A DNA stretch of 64,000 bases from Bolinopsis microptera (taxonomy: Eukaryota > Ctenophora > Tentaculata > Lobata > Bolinopsidae): contig NC_087074.1 of NCBI RefSeq assembly GCF_026151205.1, positions 8,473,726-8,537,725 on the forward strand. The letters are read 5' to 3'. The notes beneath the pieces are model-generated. The model worked only from the letters and a program-made list of their open reading frames with translations, did no database searches and had not been told where the DNA came from. Position numbers and translations under genes: made by a program. Below are positions 11,597 to 21,496 of the stretch, one piece after another (the stretch's first letter is position 1; the number at the start of each line of letters is the position of its first letter).

Positions 11597-12396
11597 AAAT
11601 GTAAAGTTGTTCATATTAATCTTAATAGCAACCCTAACTTAAATTATTTAGTAAATGGCGTAGAACTTGAAGTATCTGATCAGGAAAAAGATTTGGGGGT
11701 TATTACCCACAGTTCCCTACTTTGGAATGAACAAATAAAAGCATGTATTTCCAAGGCAAATCGTATGATTTGCTGGGTTGTAAGGAATTTGATAATTAGA
11801 GAAAAATGTGTAATGATAGCCATTTACTAAATAATTTAAGTTAGGGTTGCTATTAAGATTAATATGAACAACTTTACATTTATTATCACTTCGAGATGGC
11901 CAGGCCTACTCTCATGCTGTCTATATGTGATGATTAACTCTGAAAAACTAGGGACAACTGGGGAATGATCCCAGAACCTCGAGATTTCGCGTCTCTTGCT
12001 CTACCAATTGAGCTACTGACCCTGATTCTCAGAGCGAAATCACCACTCATATACAGCACAATTTCATGCTTTGTGTGGAATATCATTTATCAGTTATTTA
12101 GAATATATATTCGCATTTATCCACACTATATTTACATTACACGTACAACGTGATATCGTTATCAGTGCAGTGTGTACAACACCAACTACACCAATCAATT
12201 GCCAATCTGCGAAACATTTAATTATTATTATCACTTCGAGATGGCCAGGCCTACTCTCATGCTGTCTATATGTGATGGTAGAGCAAGAGACGCGAAATCT
12301 CGAGGTTCTGGGATCATTCCCCAGTTGTCCCTAGTTTTTCAGAGTTAATCATCACATATAGACAGCATGAGAGTAGGCCTGGCCATCTCGAAGTGA
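11083..12396. repeat. Large palindrome: arms of about 570 bp, spacer of about 180 bp
   Basis: Bases 11083-11650 and 11829-12396 are reverse complements with almost no mismatch. The arms include the tRNA-like element and about 50 bp of neighbouring LINE coding sequence; the spacer is the LINE segment 11651-11828. Because host-LINE sequence is in the arms, the inversion arose after the element inserted, by inverted duplication or template switching. A misassembly of two haplotypes is the main alternative. Confidence 0.75.
11456..11523 (+). tRNA. tRNA-like sequence (SINE head or tRNA pseudogene)
   Basis: The segment starts GGGTCAGTAGCTCAATTGG and has a canonical A box and D arm (AGCTC/GAGC), a 4-bp anticodon stem GAGA/TCTC with loop CGCGAAA, a T-arm stem CTGGG/CCCAG and a 3' TTGTCCC that pairs with the 5' GGGTCAG apart from one mismatch. 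Position 33 is G instead of U and the TTCGA of the T loop is missing, so it is unlikely to be a functional tRNA. The same sequence occurs on the minus strand at about 11960-12024, with partial copies near 11160 and 12276. Confidence 0.5.
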
Positions 12397-12770
12397 TAAT
12401 AAATGTAAAGTTGTTCATATTAATCTTAATAGCAACCCTAACTTAAATTATTTAGTAAATGGCGTAGAACTTGAAGTATCTGATCAGGAAAAAGATTTGG
12501 GGGTTATTACCCACAGTTCCCTACTTTGGAATGAACAAATAAAAGCATGTATTTCCAAGGCAAATCGTATGATTTGCTGGGTTGTAAGGAATTTGATAAT
12601 TAGAGAAAAATGTGTAATGATAGCCATCTATAAAGCTTTGATAAGACCTCATCTAGAGTATTGTGTCCAATTGTGGAATCCAGTTGCGGTTCATGCAAGT
12701 TAGGGGACTGTTTTGGAGCTGGAGAGCGTCCAGAGGCGGTTTACCCATGTGATGATGTGATGTCATACAT

Positions 12771-13014
12771 TTTACTTTACTTTACTTTACTTTAAAGCCA
12801 CTATTGGCACTCGAGTCCTTGATCTTTCCGATGGTTCACTGGGGCTTTTGAGCTGCCGTCCTTCAGCTTCTGTAAACTGAAATTACTACCAATCCAAGTT
12901 GAGGCAATCAGCCGACGCGCGGCTTTTATGGTTATATATGATATGTTTAATCTGTAATAAAGATCAAAATTCAAATTTGTTTCTCTAAAAAAATTTGTTT
13001 CTCTTTACTTTACT
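12771..13014. other. Probable retroelement 3' end with (TTTAC)n and AATAAA
   Basis: Non-coding DNA following the CR1 fragment. It starts with (TTTAC)n and contains AATAAAG near 12957 followed by a repeated AAATTTGTTTCTCT; a second TTTACTTTAC lies near 13003. It may be the 3' UTR of the CR1 element or a separate short element. Confidence 0.35.
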
Positions 13015-13220
13015 TTAGGGCATATTTTGGGCAAAAACAGTTAGGGCACACTTGGGGCACAGTCGAGGCAAAAAATGACTTGAAGCACAGTTTAGGAAAA
13101 CTAAACACACTTGGGGCACAATCAGGCCACAATTTGGGGCAAAAACAGTTGGAGCACAGTTGAGGCAAACAATTATCATAAGCACATGCAGTTTAGGGAA
13201 AAATTCTTGAGGCAAGTTGT
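13015..13220 (+). repeat. GGGGCACA minisatellite, left copy
   Basis: Degenerate tandem units of roughly 20-25 bp built on TTGGGGCACA and GGCAAAAACAG. It includes ATGACTTGAAGCACAGTT, which recurs in reverse complement at about 25635-25660 within a matching minisatellite. Confidence 0.7.
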
Positions 13221-13276
13221 GGTACCTTCAAACAGCATAGCAAGTATGTATACAACAATCTAGTATACCGCTGGGT

Positions 13277-13966
13277 TTGTATGAGCCGTTATGCAAACAG
13301 AAACTGGGGCATGAACCAAGCAGTTATAGTGAGAGTGACCAAAACAATTCTGTTCTCGACCTTGTTTTATGGTTCTACCATATGGATGAACAATTCAAAT
13401 ATGTCAGACATAAACAAACTATGGTACAGAGTGTCAAAGCTGCAGTTGGAGCTGTTTTCAACGTCCATGGGGCCATTCTTGAAGTCATTCTGGGTGTGCC
13501 ACCACTCCAAACTTTGGGAAGAATAATCTCGATCAAACACTACCTCAAGGTTCTCCATGACTCAAATGACATTCACTATGACTTTGTGAAAACTCAGCTA
13601 AATGAAAAGAACCCAACAGTGCTCTGTCATCTCCGAGAGGTGCAGAAATTCCTACAATGGAAAGCAGAACATTTTAACACAGAAGTTCAGGCCTGTGACC
13701 TCGGTGAAATCAGCCACAGAAACCTGGACCACATTCTGCTACTATCCCCAAAGACTTACAAGTACACCAAGGGAATGATACAGCAATTCACAGAGCTACT
13801 TTGGCAAGAAAGTCTACAAAACCTACTACTTATGGAAGGATGGTCTGATATTCCAAGAGTCTCCTGCAACCCCCTTCCCATCAAGAAAACAACAATTTCA
13901 AGAAAACAACAATTTTATTTAGTATCAGTTAAAGCAGACAAAAACATATTTTATAAATATAACTAG
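13277..13966 (+). pseudogene. Fragment of a LINE ORF2 C-terminal region (another family)
   Basis: Two overlapping plus-strand frames carry the RT-thumb pattern. The frame from 13281 encodes VTKTILFSTLFYGSTIWMNN, and the frame from 13277 continues after about 13435 with AAVGAVFNVHGAILEVILGV then PPLQTLGRIISIKHYLKVL, so one frameshift lies near 13435. The layout (LFYGSTIW, then a '...LGVPPL' helix) resembles I/Jockey-type non-LTR elements, but the family is not certain. It continues to a TAG at about 13964. There is no upstream catalytic RT core, so it is truncated. Confidence 0.5.
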
Positions 13967-14229
13967 TGCAAACTTTAGACCATATATATTAGGGGACTTG
14001 GAGTAGCAAGAGAGTGACCAGAAAGTATATGTATACTTTTACCAAAAATACGTCGAAATGAATCCAGGGTGATACAGGATCTGAGAGTGCAGACCATAAA
14101 GTTTACGCACCCACCCTTGCCTCCTGAATTCTTGGTTGGAAAGACAATTATGCAAAATTGGTCGTTTATACTCCAAGTCCCTTTGTTAATAGAAGTAGTA
14201 TTATTTATGTCTGGATTTAGCTTCATTCA
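13967..14229. other. Spacer between two LINE fragments
   Basis: No gene seen. It probably includes the end of the 13277-13966 LINE fragment. Confidence 0.35.
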
Positions 14230-16850
14230 ATAATAACAATATCAATATAATCAATATTAATATCAATATCAGACTAAACTATCAAATAAATAAATTATCA
14301 AATATCAATTATTAATTCACTCTGATTAAAAAGTTATAAATTAGGATATCTAATATTTAAGAATTACAACTACAAGTTGTTAAAAACGCCCAAAATAGAT
14401 CTGAGATATTTTCAGTCTGTAGTACAATAATGATAGCAATAGTTTAAATTATGTTATGTGCCGCTGCAATTAGATTAAATTACTGTAACTTAAAATTGTT
14501 AGGAGTCCAAGTCTCTTTTAAGTCAGCAGCCTGTGATTGTATTAATAGTGCTTTCGTTCTCAATTTTATCAAGTTAATGGAAGTTTCTAGACAATTGCTT
14601 GAAGTTAAAATTTTTTTATGAACAGTGTTCCAAAGCTTGGCTGCATTAAACAAAAAGGTATTTGATTTATTTAGAAGAATAACTGTTAGACTCGTTGCAC
14701 GGTTTGAAATGTTGATAGCCTCATAAAGGGAGTATGGGCAGTGGTACTTGATAATCTTAGAGAATTCTAAAATACAGTGATATTTGTACAAGTTTTGAGC
14801 CGTAAGAATTTTTAACCTATTAAAAATGGGTTTCGTATGCTCCTTTTCAAAATGTTTATGGCCTAGTATTTGCATGCCATATGGTCTAGTTCTTGCACAT
14901 GTTGATTGTTTATCTAGATATGCGTCGAGATCACCAAAAAGGATTCTTATACAGTGCTTCTGTGTGATAAAAAGACTATCATTTGACCGTTCTTTGAGGA
15001 CAACTCCCCAAACACTTATACCATAACTTAGATGTGATTCAAATAGAGCATTATATATTTTTAAATATAGTTCAGCAGGTATCGAGTGCCGAATTCTACA
15101 GATTGCACCAGTCATGGACCTCAGTTTTTTACGGATGTAGTGCATGTGGGCAGACCAGTTTAGCTTACTATCTATAACAACACCTAAGAATTTGGTATCC
15201 TTGACTTTAGTGATAACCTTACCATTGATGAATATTGATCTAGATTCATCTAGCAGGGTAGCAAATGGTCTAGTCCGTGCACAAGTGTCATCATATTCAG
15301 AGGCAGGTTTAAAATGGATGTAGCAGCATTTTGACATGTTGATATGAAGTAGATTACATTTCATATAAATCGAGACATGTTTAAGCACTAAGTTGGCTTT
15401 TTTGTATGTTGCTTCTCTAGACGGTCCTGATATGAAGATATTAGTGTCATCAGCATAAAGTACAAATTTCACTTCACTGTCTGAAAAACAGTTTACTATA
15501 TCGTTCATATACAGTAGGAAGAGTAATGGCCCTAGAATTGACCCTTGAGGAACCCCGAATTCCACATCCATTGTTTCTGATGGTACATCGTTATACATCA
15601 CATACTGCTTTCTGTTAGTCAAGTAGCTTTTTAGTAAAGTTAGTGCTGTGCCCCTAATACCATAGGAATTTAGCTTGCTTAGAAGAATATTGTGATCAAG
15701 GGTGTCAAAGGCTTTGCTCAAGTCAATGAATATGCCTAGGACATGATTATTGCTAGCCAGGGACTTTGTAACAGAGTCTATAGATTTGTGTAGAGCATGG
15801 GCGGTAGAATGGCCTTTTCTAAATCCAAACTGCGAGTCTGTTAGTACACCTTTAGATGTGAAGAAATTATAGAGCCGTTTGTAAATGACCTTCTCGAAAA
15901 TTTTTCCAAATAAAGGTAATATTGATACAGGCCGATAATTTTCAATACATTCCTTATTGTCTTTCTTGTAAATAGGAATAACTTTACCAGTTTTAAAAAT
16001 ACTTGGGAATGTTCCACTTTTTATACATATGTTGTAAAGCCTAGCCAAGGTACCAGCGATGAGCTTTGCCGAATTTTTTACAACGATTATAGGAATGTCA
16101 CTTGCCTTGCCATTTTGAAAATCTCTGATGACCTCGATAATCTCATCTTCATTAGTTTCTTCTAGGTATATGGAGTCAGACACTGAATTAGACATGAATT
16201 GAGCAAATGATTCTACTGGTTCCAGAGAAATACTATTGTTCGACAATACATTTCTATTGAGATTGCTTGCAAGAGATGTAAAGTATTCACAAAATTTGTT
16301 AGCAATTATTCGTCTGCAAGTAATTCTCTGGCCATCTATGACAAAATCGTCCTTACATCTAGACATATTCTTACCACGGAGTTCATTGATAACTTCCCAG
16401 GTCTTTTTTGAGTTCATGCTGTACTTCTCGAATTTTCTAGTATAGCACATAGCTTTTGCCATATTTATTGAGTTTTTGAGAAACTTGTCGAATTCCTTGT
16501 AGCAGATGTGCTTGTTTTGATCCCCGTCAGGTAGTTTTAATGTACAAGTCTTCTTCCATTCGAAATACAACCTAGCTTTCTTGTCTATGGAATTAATTAG
16601 CCCCTGGGTAATCCAAGGGTTAGTTATGCTGTTGCGTTTAGTGGTTCTAGGAGTAAGAAGTTTGCAAGACAAATCTATCTTTTCTTGAAATAACTGCATG
16701 AAAGAGTCAAATGTGTCACAGCTGTGCTGGAACCTATCTATATCGTTTTCTATTTCAAGACAGAGCTTCTCTAGGTTAGCATTACTATAGTCGTAGTGTA
16801 TGGTAATTTTGTCTGGTGAATCAGGTTTAGGCACAGAGTTAGGAAAACAA
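14230..16850 (-). mobile_element. 5'-truncated LINE, RT-containing part (family 2)
   Basis: Minus-strand LINE consisting of an open RT frame and a 3' UTR of about 250 bp that ends in ATTGAT/AATATC-rich sequence near 14230. The endonuclease half is absent at this site. At the 5' boundary a 17-bp direct repeat (TTAGGAAAACAAATTT twice, 16842-16874) marks the junction. It may be the 3' half of the AlkB-bearing LINE at 20.4-22.5 kb, separated by later insertions. Confidence 0.7.
14480..16834 (-). CDS. LINE reverse transcriptase, open frame without endonuclease
   Basis: 784 codons uninterrupted; the annotated first codon is GTG, so this is an internal start in a truncated ORF2. Order of motifs: linker with NPWITQGLINSIDKKARLYF and SKKTWEVINELRGKN; RT fingers ENYRPVSILPLFGKIFEKVI; RKGHSTAHAL; palm motif A FIDLSKAFDTLDHNIL; GVPQGSILGPLLFLLYMNDI; motif C VLYADDTNIFIS; thumb TKFLGVVIDSKLNW and SHLSYGISVWG; and a C-terminal FEKEHTKPIFNRLKILTAQN block shared with the RT at 18079-20469. 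All catalytic aspartates are present. The enzyme would copy element RNA at a nicked target, but endonuclease and 5' promoter are missing here. Confidence 0.85.
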   Translation of the reverse strand: MPKPDSPDKITIHYDYSNANLEKLCLEIENDIDRFQHSCDTFDSFMQLFQEKIDLSCKLLTPRTTKRNSITNPWITQGLINSIDKKARLYFEWKKTCTLKLPDGDQNKHICYKEFDKFLKNSINMAKAMCYTRKFEKYSMNSKKTWEVINELRGKNMSRCKDDFVIDGQRITCRRIIANKFCEYFTSLASNLNRNVLSNNSISLEPVESFAQFMSNSVSDSIYLEETNEDEIIEVIRDFQNGKASDIPIIVVKNSAKLIAGTLARLYNICIKSGTFPSIFKTGKVIPIYKKDNKECIENYRPVSILPLFGKIFEKVIYKRLYNFFTSKGVLTDSQFGFRKGHSTAHALHKSIDSVTKSLASNNHVLGIFIDLSKAFDTLDHNILLSKLNSYGIRGTALTLLKSYLTNRKQYVMYNDVPSETMDVEFGVPQGSILGPLLFLLYMNDIVNCFSDSEVKFVLYADDTNIFISGPSREATYKKANLVLKHVSIYMKCNLLHINMSKCCYIHFKPASEYDDTCARTRPFATLLDESRSIFINGKVITKVKDTKFLGVVIDSKLNWSAHMHYIRKKLRSMTGAICRIRHSIPAELYLKIYNALFESHLSYGISVWGVVLKERSNDSLFITQKHCIRILFGDLDAYLDKQSTCARTRPYGMQILGHKHFEKEHTKPIFNRLKILTAQNLYKYHCILEFSKIIKYHCPYSLYEAINISNRATSLTVILLNKSNTFLFNAAKLWNTVHKKILTSSNCLETSINLIKLRTKALLIQSQAADLKETWTPNNFKLQ

Positions 16851-16874
16851 ATTTTTAGGAAAACAAATTTAAAT

Positions 16875-17839
16875 TTTGGTATTTATTAATAACAATCAAA
16901 ACATATCATATCATAAAAATAAAGCCACGCGTTGGTTGACTGCCTCAGTAAGGTGAATAATTTAAGCTTGAAGGTGCCCTGCGCATTTACAGAACCTTAT
17001 GCAGCAATCACATATTCATGAGGACCTGTGAGCGCCAAAATTAATTTAAAGTTTCTAAAAATCATACATCACTACGAGTTACTCATGCTTTTGGATTATT
17101 AGAGTGCGGATTGTCAGGTATTTCATTCATTCATACTTAATCGGTTTAAAGCTGTATATTTAGAACTCACTATTGTTTAAACTACGAAAGCAGAACGTAG
17201 ATAATGGACAATATACCAACGACAATACCAAGGACCCGAGTGCCGCATTGACTTTTCCGGATCCGTTTTTACCGAAGGCTTATCCACCAGTTACTCATGC
17301 TGCATGTATAGTCTGATAATATTTTGTCTTACCTCTAGCAAGCATTCTGTAAATTGAAGTGTCGTATTTATTATAGAAGAGCCAGCCAACCTCCGCATTA
17401 TAATCTTTTGTGTGCCAAGTTCGTTTATAAAATCTAATCATATAATAAGATTGATCCAATAGTCTAAGATGAACGGTATATCATAGCTCATCGTTATTAA
17501 AATCCGAATGGATGAATTAATCAAGTAATGTTCCCTTTCAACACAACTAAACAACAAACAAATGCTTGCTCACCAGTGGTGACGCAATCGTAGGGGCATG
17601 TAGTTGGTTCAGATAACTCTCACCCCGACGACGGCGTCGAGAAATTATCAAATTATGCATTTGCGCCATACTGGACACATTTTATATTTAATATTTTGTG
17701 GTTTGTAGAAATTAGTGTCATCTAAAGTATAGCTTAACTGGCGAGCAAGCATCGTCCCACTCGGCGGGGACGAAAATACCGAGTCCAATCACAGAAAGTT
17801 AACCAAAAGATAAAAACAAGAGCTCGGATATCAACAAAA
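16875..17839. other. Unassigned DNA between two LINE blocks
   Basis: About 1 kb with no supported gene. A GC-richer patch with CGACGACGGCGTCG lies near 17630. GTTACTCATGCT occurs twice (about 17080 and 17292). It may be an old insertion or part of the LINE flanks. Confidence 0.35.
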
Positions 17840-20448
17840 ATCACATGCTCCAGACGACGGGGGAAGAGAGGAAAGGAAGTAAGCTGCTGGGCTCAACAAA
17901 TTTTGATAATTGTAAACAAATTTGTTCTTGTGCCCTATAATAATTTGGTATTGAGGTATGACCCTGTACTGTGCGTGATAGTGAGAATGAAAGTGAATGT
18001 GAATCTATAATGCGAACGAAATGAGTTGTGGCCAGACGATTCTTCAATTTCAAAATAATAAAGTCAAAGGACTCTGTTTTAAAATACAAGCTCATTCTTA
18101 TCAAAGTTTAATTCTGTCCATTCTAATTCTTCGTACCTTGACTGTATCTTGAGTAGCTCACTCTTCAGTGTTACTTTAACTAAGTTCGTTGACTTAGTAA
18201 AGCTTATCAAACTGTCAATTTTTCGACAGTCGTTCCACATTTTTGTTGATTGATAAATGAAAGAGGAGGATGGGTTTGGGGTGATGAACTGGTCTGAACG
18301 TCTTTGTGATGGTGATCTGTGGAGTAAAGATAGGAGTGAGATTGGAGATTCTAATCTGACAATTTTGAACAGTTCTAATAGACATGTGTATTTGTACAGG
18401 TTGTGGACGGTAAGAAGGCCGTTCTTGTTAAACAACGGCTTTGTATGCTCTTTTTCAAAGAATTCCCTTCCTAGGATTTGTTCATCTATACAACGTGTTC
18501 TGGCACATGTTCTAAATTTATCTAGATATGCTTCAAGGTCACCAAATAGTATTCTGATACATTTTTTCTGAGTGATGAAGATAGGTTGAAGCATATTATT
18601 ACTCGACCCACCCCATACCGATATTCCAAATCTTAGGTGTGACTCAAATAACGTGTGGTACAATTCTTTATGGTGTTTTTTCGGGATAACGTGTCGTATT
18701 CTACTGAGTCTTCCGATCTCACACCTAAGTTTCGAGTTGAGGGCTCTTATTTGAACATCCCATTTTAGCTTTTCGTCAATAATAACACCTAAAAACTTGG
18801 TCTCTTTAACTTGCTTTATTACCGTATTATTCAGAGTTAGTATATATTCTGATTCGTTATCTGCCTCATTATCAGTAGCTGTACGTGACGGATTGAAGTG
18901 AATGTAGCAGCATTTCTTTATATTTATATGTAATAGATTGCATTTCATGTACTGGTGTAACAAACGGAGAATTTCGTTTGCTCTTTCATACAGTTTTTTT
19001 CTACATTCATCTACTACGAATATGTTTGTGTCATCTGCAAATAGTATGAACTTGCCCAGATCCGTTGTTCTAAATAAGTCGTTAACATATATTATAAATA
19101 GCAAGGGTCCGAGACAAGAGCCTTGGGGAACTCCAAAGAGAACAGGCAGCTTGTCAGACTCTTCGCCCAGTACAGAGACATATTGATATCTATTAGAGAG
19201 ATAACTAGCGATGAGTCTATTGGCGTTTCCACGTATTCCATAGTTGTCTAGTTTATTAAGTAAGGATTCTATGTAATTCACTGAGGAGTTGAGGGCATGG
19301 CTTGTGGAGTGATTTTTTCTAAATCCGTACTGGTTCTCGTAAATCATTTTCTGGGACTGAAAGAAGCTATACAGTCTGTTGTAAATAATTTTTTCAAATA
19401 TCTTACCAAAAACAGCTAAGGTTGATACTGGCCTATAGTTTTCCAGCAATTCCTCATTATCCTTCTTATAGATCGGACTGATTCTCCCAGTCTTTAAATC
19501 ATCTGGGAATACTCCATTCCTCATGCATTCACTGTATAATAAAGATAGTATAGGACAGATCACTTTAGACGATTCTTTAACTACATGTATTGGGATGTCG
19601 GATGACTTCCCATTCTTCAGTTCAGATATAATCATTCTAACCTCGTCAGCTGTACAGTCATTAATGAAAATACTGGACGTGTTTGCTCTAGGCAGGTAGT
19701 CATAAAAACTAGGAAGATTGTTAATAGTTAGTTCTCCAATTTCATTATATGCCCCGTTTAAATTAGACGCTAGAGAGACAAAATACTTATTAAATTCATT
19801 GGCTATTACTCTACGATTGGTTATCTTCTCATTGTTTATAGTAAACAGTGGTTTTATTTGCCGTTTCTGTTTGCCCCGTATTTGATTAATCAGTTCCCAT
19901 GTCTTTTTACTATTACCGTTTGTGTCTGCAAATTTTCCCATGAAATACTTAGTTTGAACATCTTTGCGATCTTTTTTAACCATCCTTCTATAATCTTTAT
20001 AAGTTTTGTATCTAGAACGTTTTTCACAACATTTCAAGCATTGACATGTTCCACCTTTATAATCAGTTTCACCGAGTTTACATTTTATCTTTCTAACTTT
20101 AGCCCAATTGTCATAGAGTTGGTGCTGATGCTTGATTTTGGCTATAAGCCCAGGTGTGATCCATGGGTTATTTTGTGTAGTTCTTTTGGAAGACTTAGGG
20201 GTTGCCAACTTACACGTTTTATCGATACTACTTTTGAAAACATCATGAAATACCGTGAAGTTGTCAATTACTTTATTCTCTAATTCATGTTCCAAGTCCT
20301 TTACAAAAGAGGTAACATTAGACTTACAGTAGTCGTAATATTGTTTATATTTTAGGTTACTCTTAGTGGATCCTATACTCTTTTCGAATATTTGAAAAAC
20401 TGGTGAGTGGTGGGATATACGATCAGTAAGTGTGCCTGAGGCTATTAT
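17840..20448 (-). mobile_element. 5'-truncated LINE, RT part with catalytic deletion (family 3)
   Basis: Minus-strand LINE starting within the last residues of the endonuclease (SGTLTDRISHHSPVFQIFEK) and running through the whole RT domain to a stop at 18079 and a 3' region to about 17840. It abuts the endonuclease of another LINE at about 20448, where the same SxxxDxISHHxPVF motif is repeated. It is therefore a separate copy and not the continuation of that element. Its 3' end was not fixed by a tail or target duplication. Confidence 0.7.
18079..20448 (-). CDS. LINE reverse transcriptase, open frame lacking palm motif A
   Basis: The open frame (extends to 20469) encodes a linker with NPWITPGLIAKIKHQHQLYD, a cysteine-rich CQCLKCCEKR, SKKTWELINQIRGKQ, RT fingers ENYRPVSTLAVFGKIFEKII, RKNHSTSHAL, GVPQGSCLGPLLFIIYVNDL, LFADDTNIF and thumb TKFLGVIIDEKLKW. 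Aligned by eye with the sister RT at 14480-16834, about 26 residues are missing in frame between SVNYIES and LLNKLDNYGIRG (around 19260). The gap covers the segment that contains FIDLSKAFD, the first catalytic aspartate. The frame stays open but should give no polymerase activity. Confidence 0.8.
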   Translation of the reverse strand: MIASGTLTDRISHHSPVFQIFEKSIGSTKSNLKYKQYYDYCKSNVTSFVKDLEHELENKVIDNFTVFHDVFKSSIDKTCKLATPKSSKRTTQNNPWITPGLIAKIKHQHQLYDNWAKVRKIKCKLGETDYKGGTCQCLKCCEKRSRYKTYKDYRRMVKKDRKDVQTKYFMGKFADTNGNSKKTWELINQIRGKQKRQIKPLFTINNEKITNRRVIANEFNKYFVSLASNLNGAYNEIGELTINNLPSFYDYLPRANTSSIFINDCTADEVRMIISELKNGKSSDIPIHVVKESSKVICPILSLLYSECMRNGVFPDDLKTGRISPIYKKDNEELLENYRPVSTLAVFGKIFEKIIYNRLYSFFQSQKMIYENQYGFRKNHSTSHALNSSVNYIESLLNKLDNYGIRGNANRLIASYLSNRYQYVSVLGEESDKLPVLFGVPQGSCLGPLLFIIYVNDLFRTTDLGKFILFADDTNIFVVDECRKKLYERANEILRLLHQYMKCNLLHINIKKCCYIHFNPSRTATDNEADNESEYILTLNNTVIKQVKETKFLGVIIDEKLKWDVQIRALNSKLRCEIGRLSRIRHVIPKKHHKELYHTLFESHLRFGISVWGGSSNNMLQPIFITQKKCIRILFGDLEAYLDKFRTCARTRCIDEQILGREFFEKEHTKPLFNKNGLLTVHNLYKYTCLLELFKIVRLESPISLLSLLHRSPSQRRSDQFITPNPSSSFIYQSTKMWNDCRKIDSLISFTKSTNLVKVTLKSELLKIQSRYEELEWTELNFDKNELVF

Positions 20449-21496
20449 ACTTAGGGGGAAGCTCAACAAGAGTGAATACAGGGTGATGGTGGGAGATATT
20501 ATCAGATATCACACCAGAAATAAGGGATTGGTCTACTACATTGGTGTGGATATTGTCAATACAAGTCCTGGAACAGCCAGGCATTTGGTGTGTTGGTACT
20601 GATATGGTTGGTGTGAAGCCGTTGTTGAATATTATTTCTTGGAATTTGTCTTCTGATGGAGATGGGTCTTTCAAAATGTTGACATTGAAATCACCAAGAA
20701 TGTATACTTTTTTGCCATTCAATTTTGAGAGAATACGTTCATATGCTTCGTTGAACAGTTCAAGTGATGCGTTCGGGGGACGGTAGATAACCCCTACAAC
20801 AGTTGGGTCTTGCAAGCTAGTGATAGATACAAATAGTGATTCTATGTGTTCATTACAGAGAGATAAGCCAGTAATCTTGTTAAAGTTAAGGGAATCGTGC
20901 AGGTAAAGACACACTCCTGACCCTTTACTCTTGAACTGGTTTTTCTTTTGACAAAAGTAACGTGATTGGTAACAGGAGGAGTATCCGTTAAGCTGATACA
21001 GGGCTCCATTTTCGGGATTGGTGTTTGTTTCTGCAAGGCCGATAACAGAGAATTTGTGGTCGATACAAGACAGCTCAACTGCAAAGTTGTCAAAGTTGGA
21101 TGCATTTCCATCAATATTAAGAAATAATTTGGACAAATATTTAACTGAATTTTTAGGTAGGATGGTGGCATTCAACTCTTTTATGGAGAATGTTTTGCAA
21201 TTTTCAAGAACCTTTGAGCTATTGTAGATAGATTCTATATAATTGACTGGTTCATCATCAATGAGGCCATTGTTTGCAAAGTGGGGAGCTTGGTAGAAAG
21301 GGTTGTACCGAACAATATCATTGGCATCAGTGCATATTTTGCAGTATGTTCCATCTCGAAATTTGACTATGTTATCATCAGTTTTGCATTTCTAGTGCAT
21401 TATTTTGTCACACATTTGACAAATTATGAATGGATGTCCAGCACGCACAGGTCTATTGCAGCAGCAGCAAATTTCGCATATTAGTTTGACTATCAT
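20423..21496 (-). pseudogene. LINE ORF2 N-terminal part: Cys-rich finger and AP-endonuclease
   Basis: Starts with ATG at 21496-21494 inside the ORF1 stop. The first 60 residues form a PHD/RING-like finger: LICEICCCCNRPVRAGHPFI then ICQMCDKIMH, KCKTDD and YCKICTDAN. A TAG at 21394-21392 interrupts it, right after the IMH motif. The endonuclease follows, with NIDGNASNFDNF, GLAETN (Glu), VVGVIYRPPNASL, LGDFNVN (Asp/Asn), TCIDNIHTN and ISHHHPVF (His), the family's catalytic set. The frame after the TAG is open to the breakpoint at about 20448, and the last residues to 20423 belong to the neighbouring element. It nicks target DNA for reverse transcription in intact relatives. Confidence 0.8.

Larger units (their letters stand above)
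10860..12770 (+). mobile_element. CR1-type LINE ORF2 fragment, split by a palindromic insertion
   Basis: The left piece (10860-10939) encodes LLKDIVELEVWESIWILKFN then PAKCKV. The right piece (12403-12770) encodes the continuation: NPNLNYLVNGVELEVSDQEK, DLGVITHSSLLWNEQIKACI, YKALIRPHLEYCVQLWNPV and LESVQRRF. This is the CR1-group RT thumb region ('W..KFN..KCKV', 'KDLGV', 'LEYC.Q.W.P'). A TAG stop follows AVHAS near 12702, with the same frame continuing after it. A second forward copy of the first part lies at 11597-11829 inside the inserted palindrome. The fragment ends near a (TTTAC)n stretch at about 12770-12795. Confidence 0.75.
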
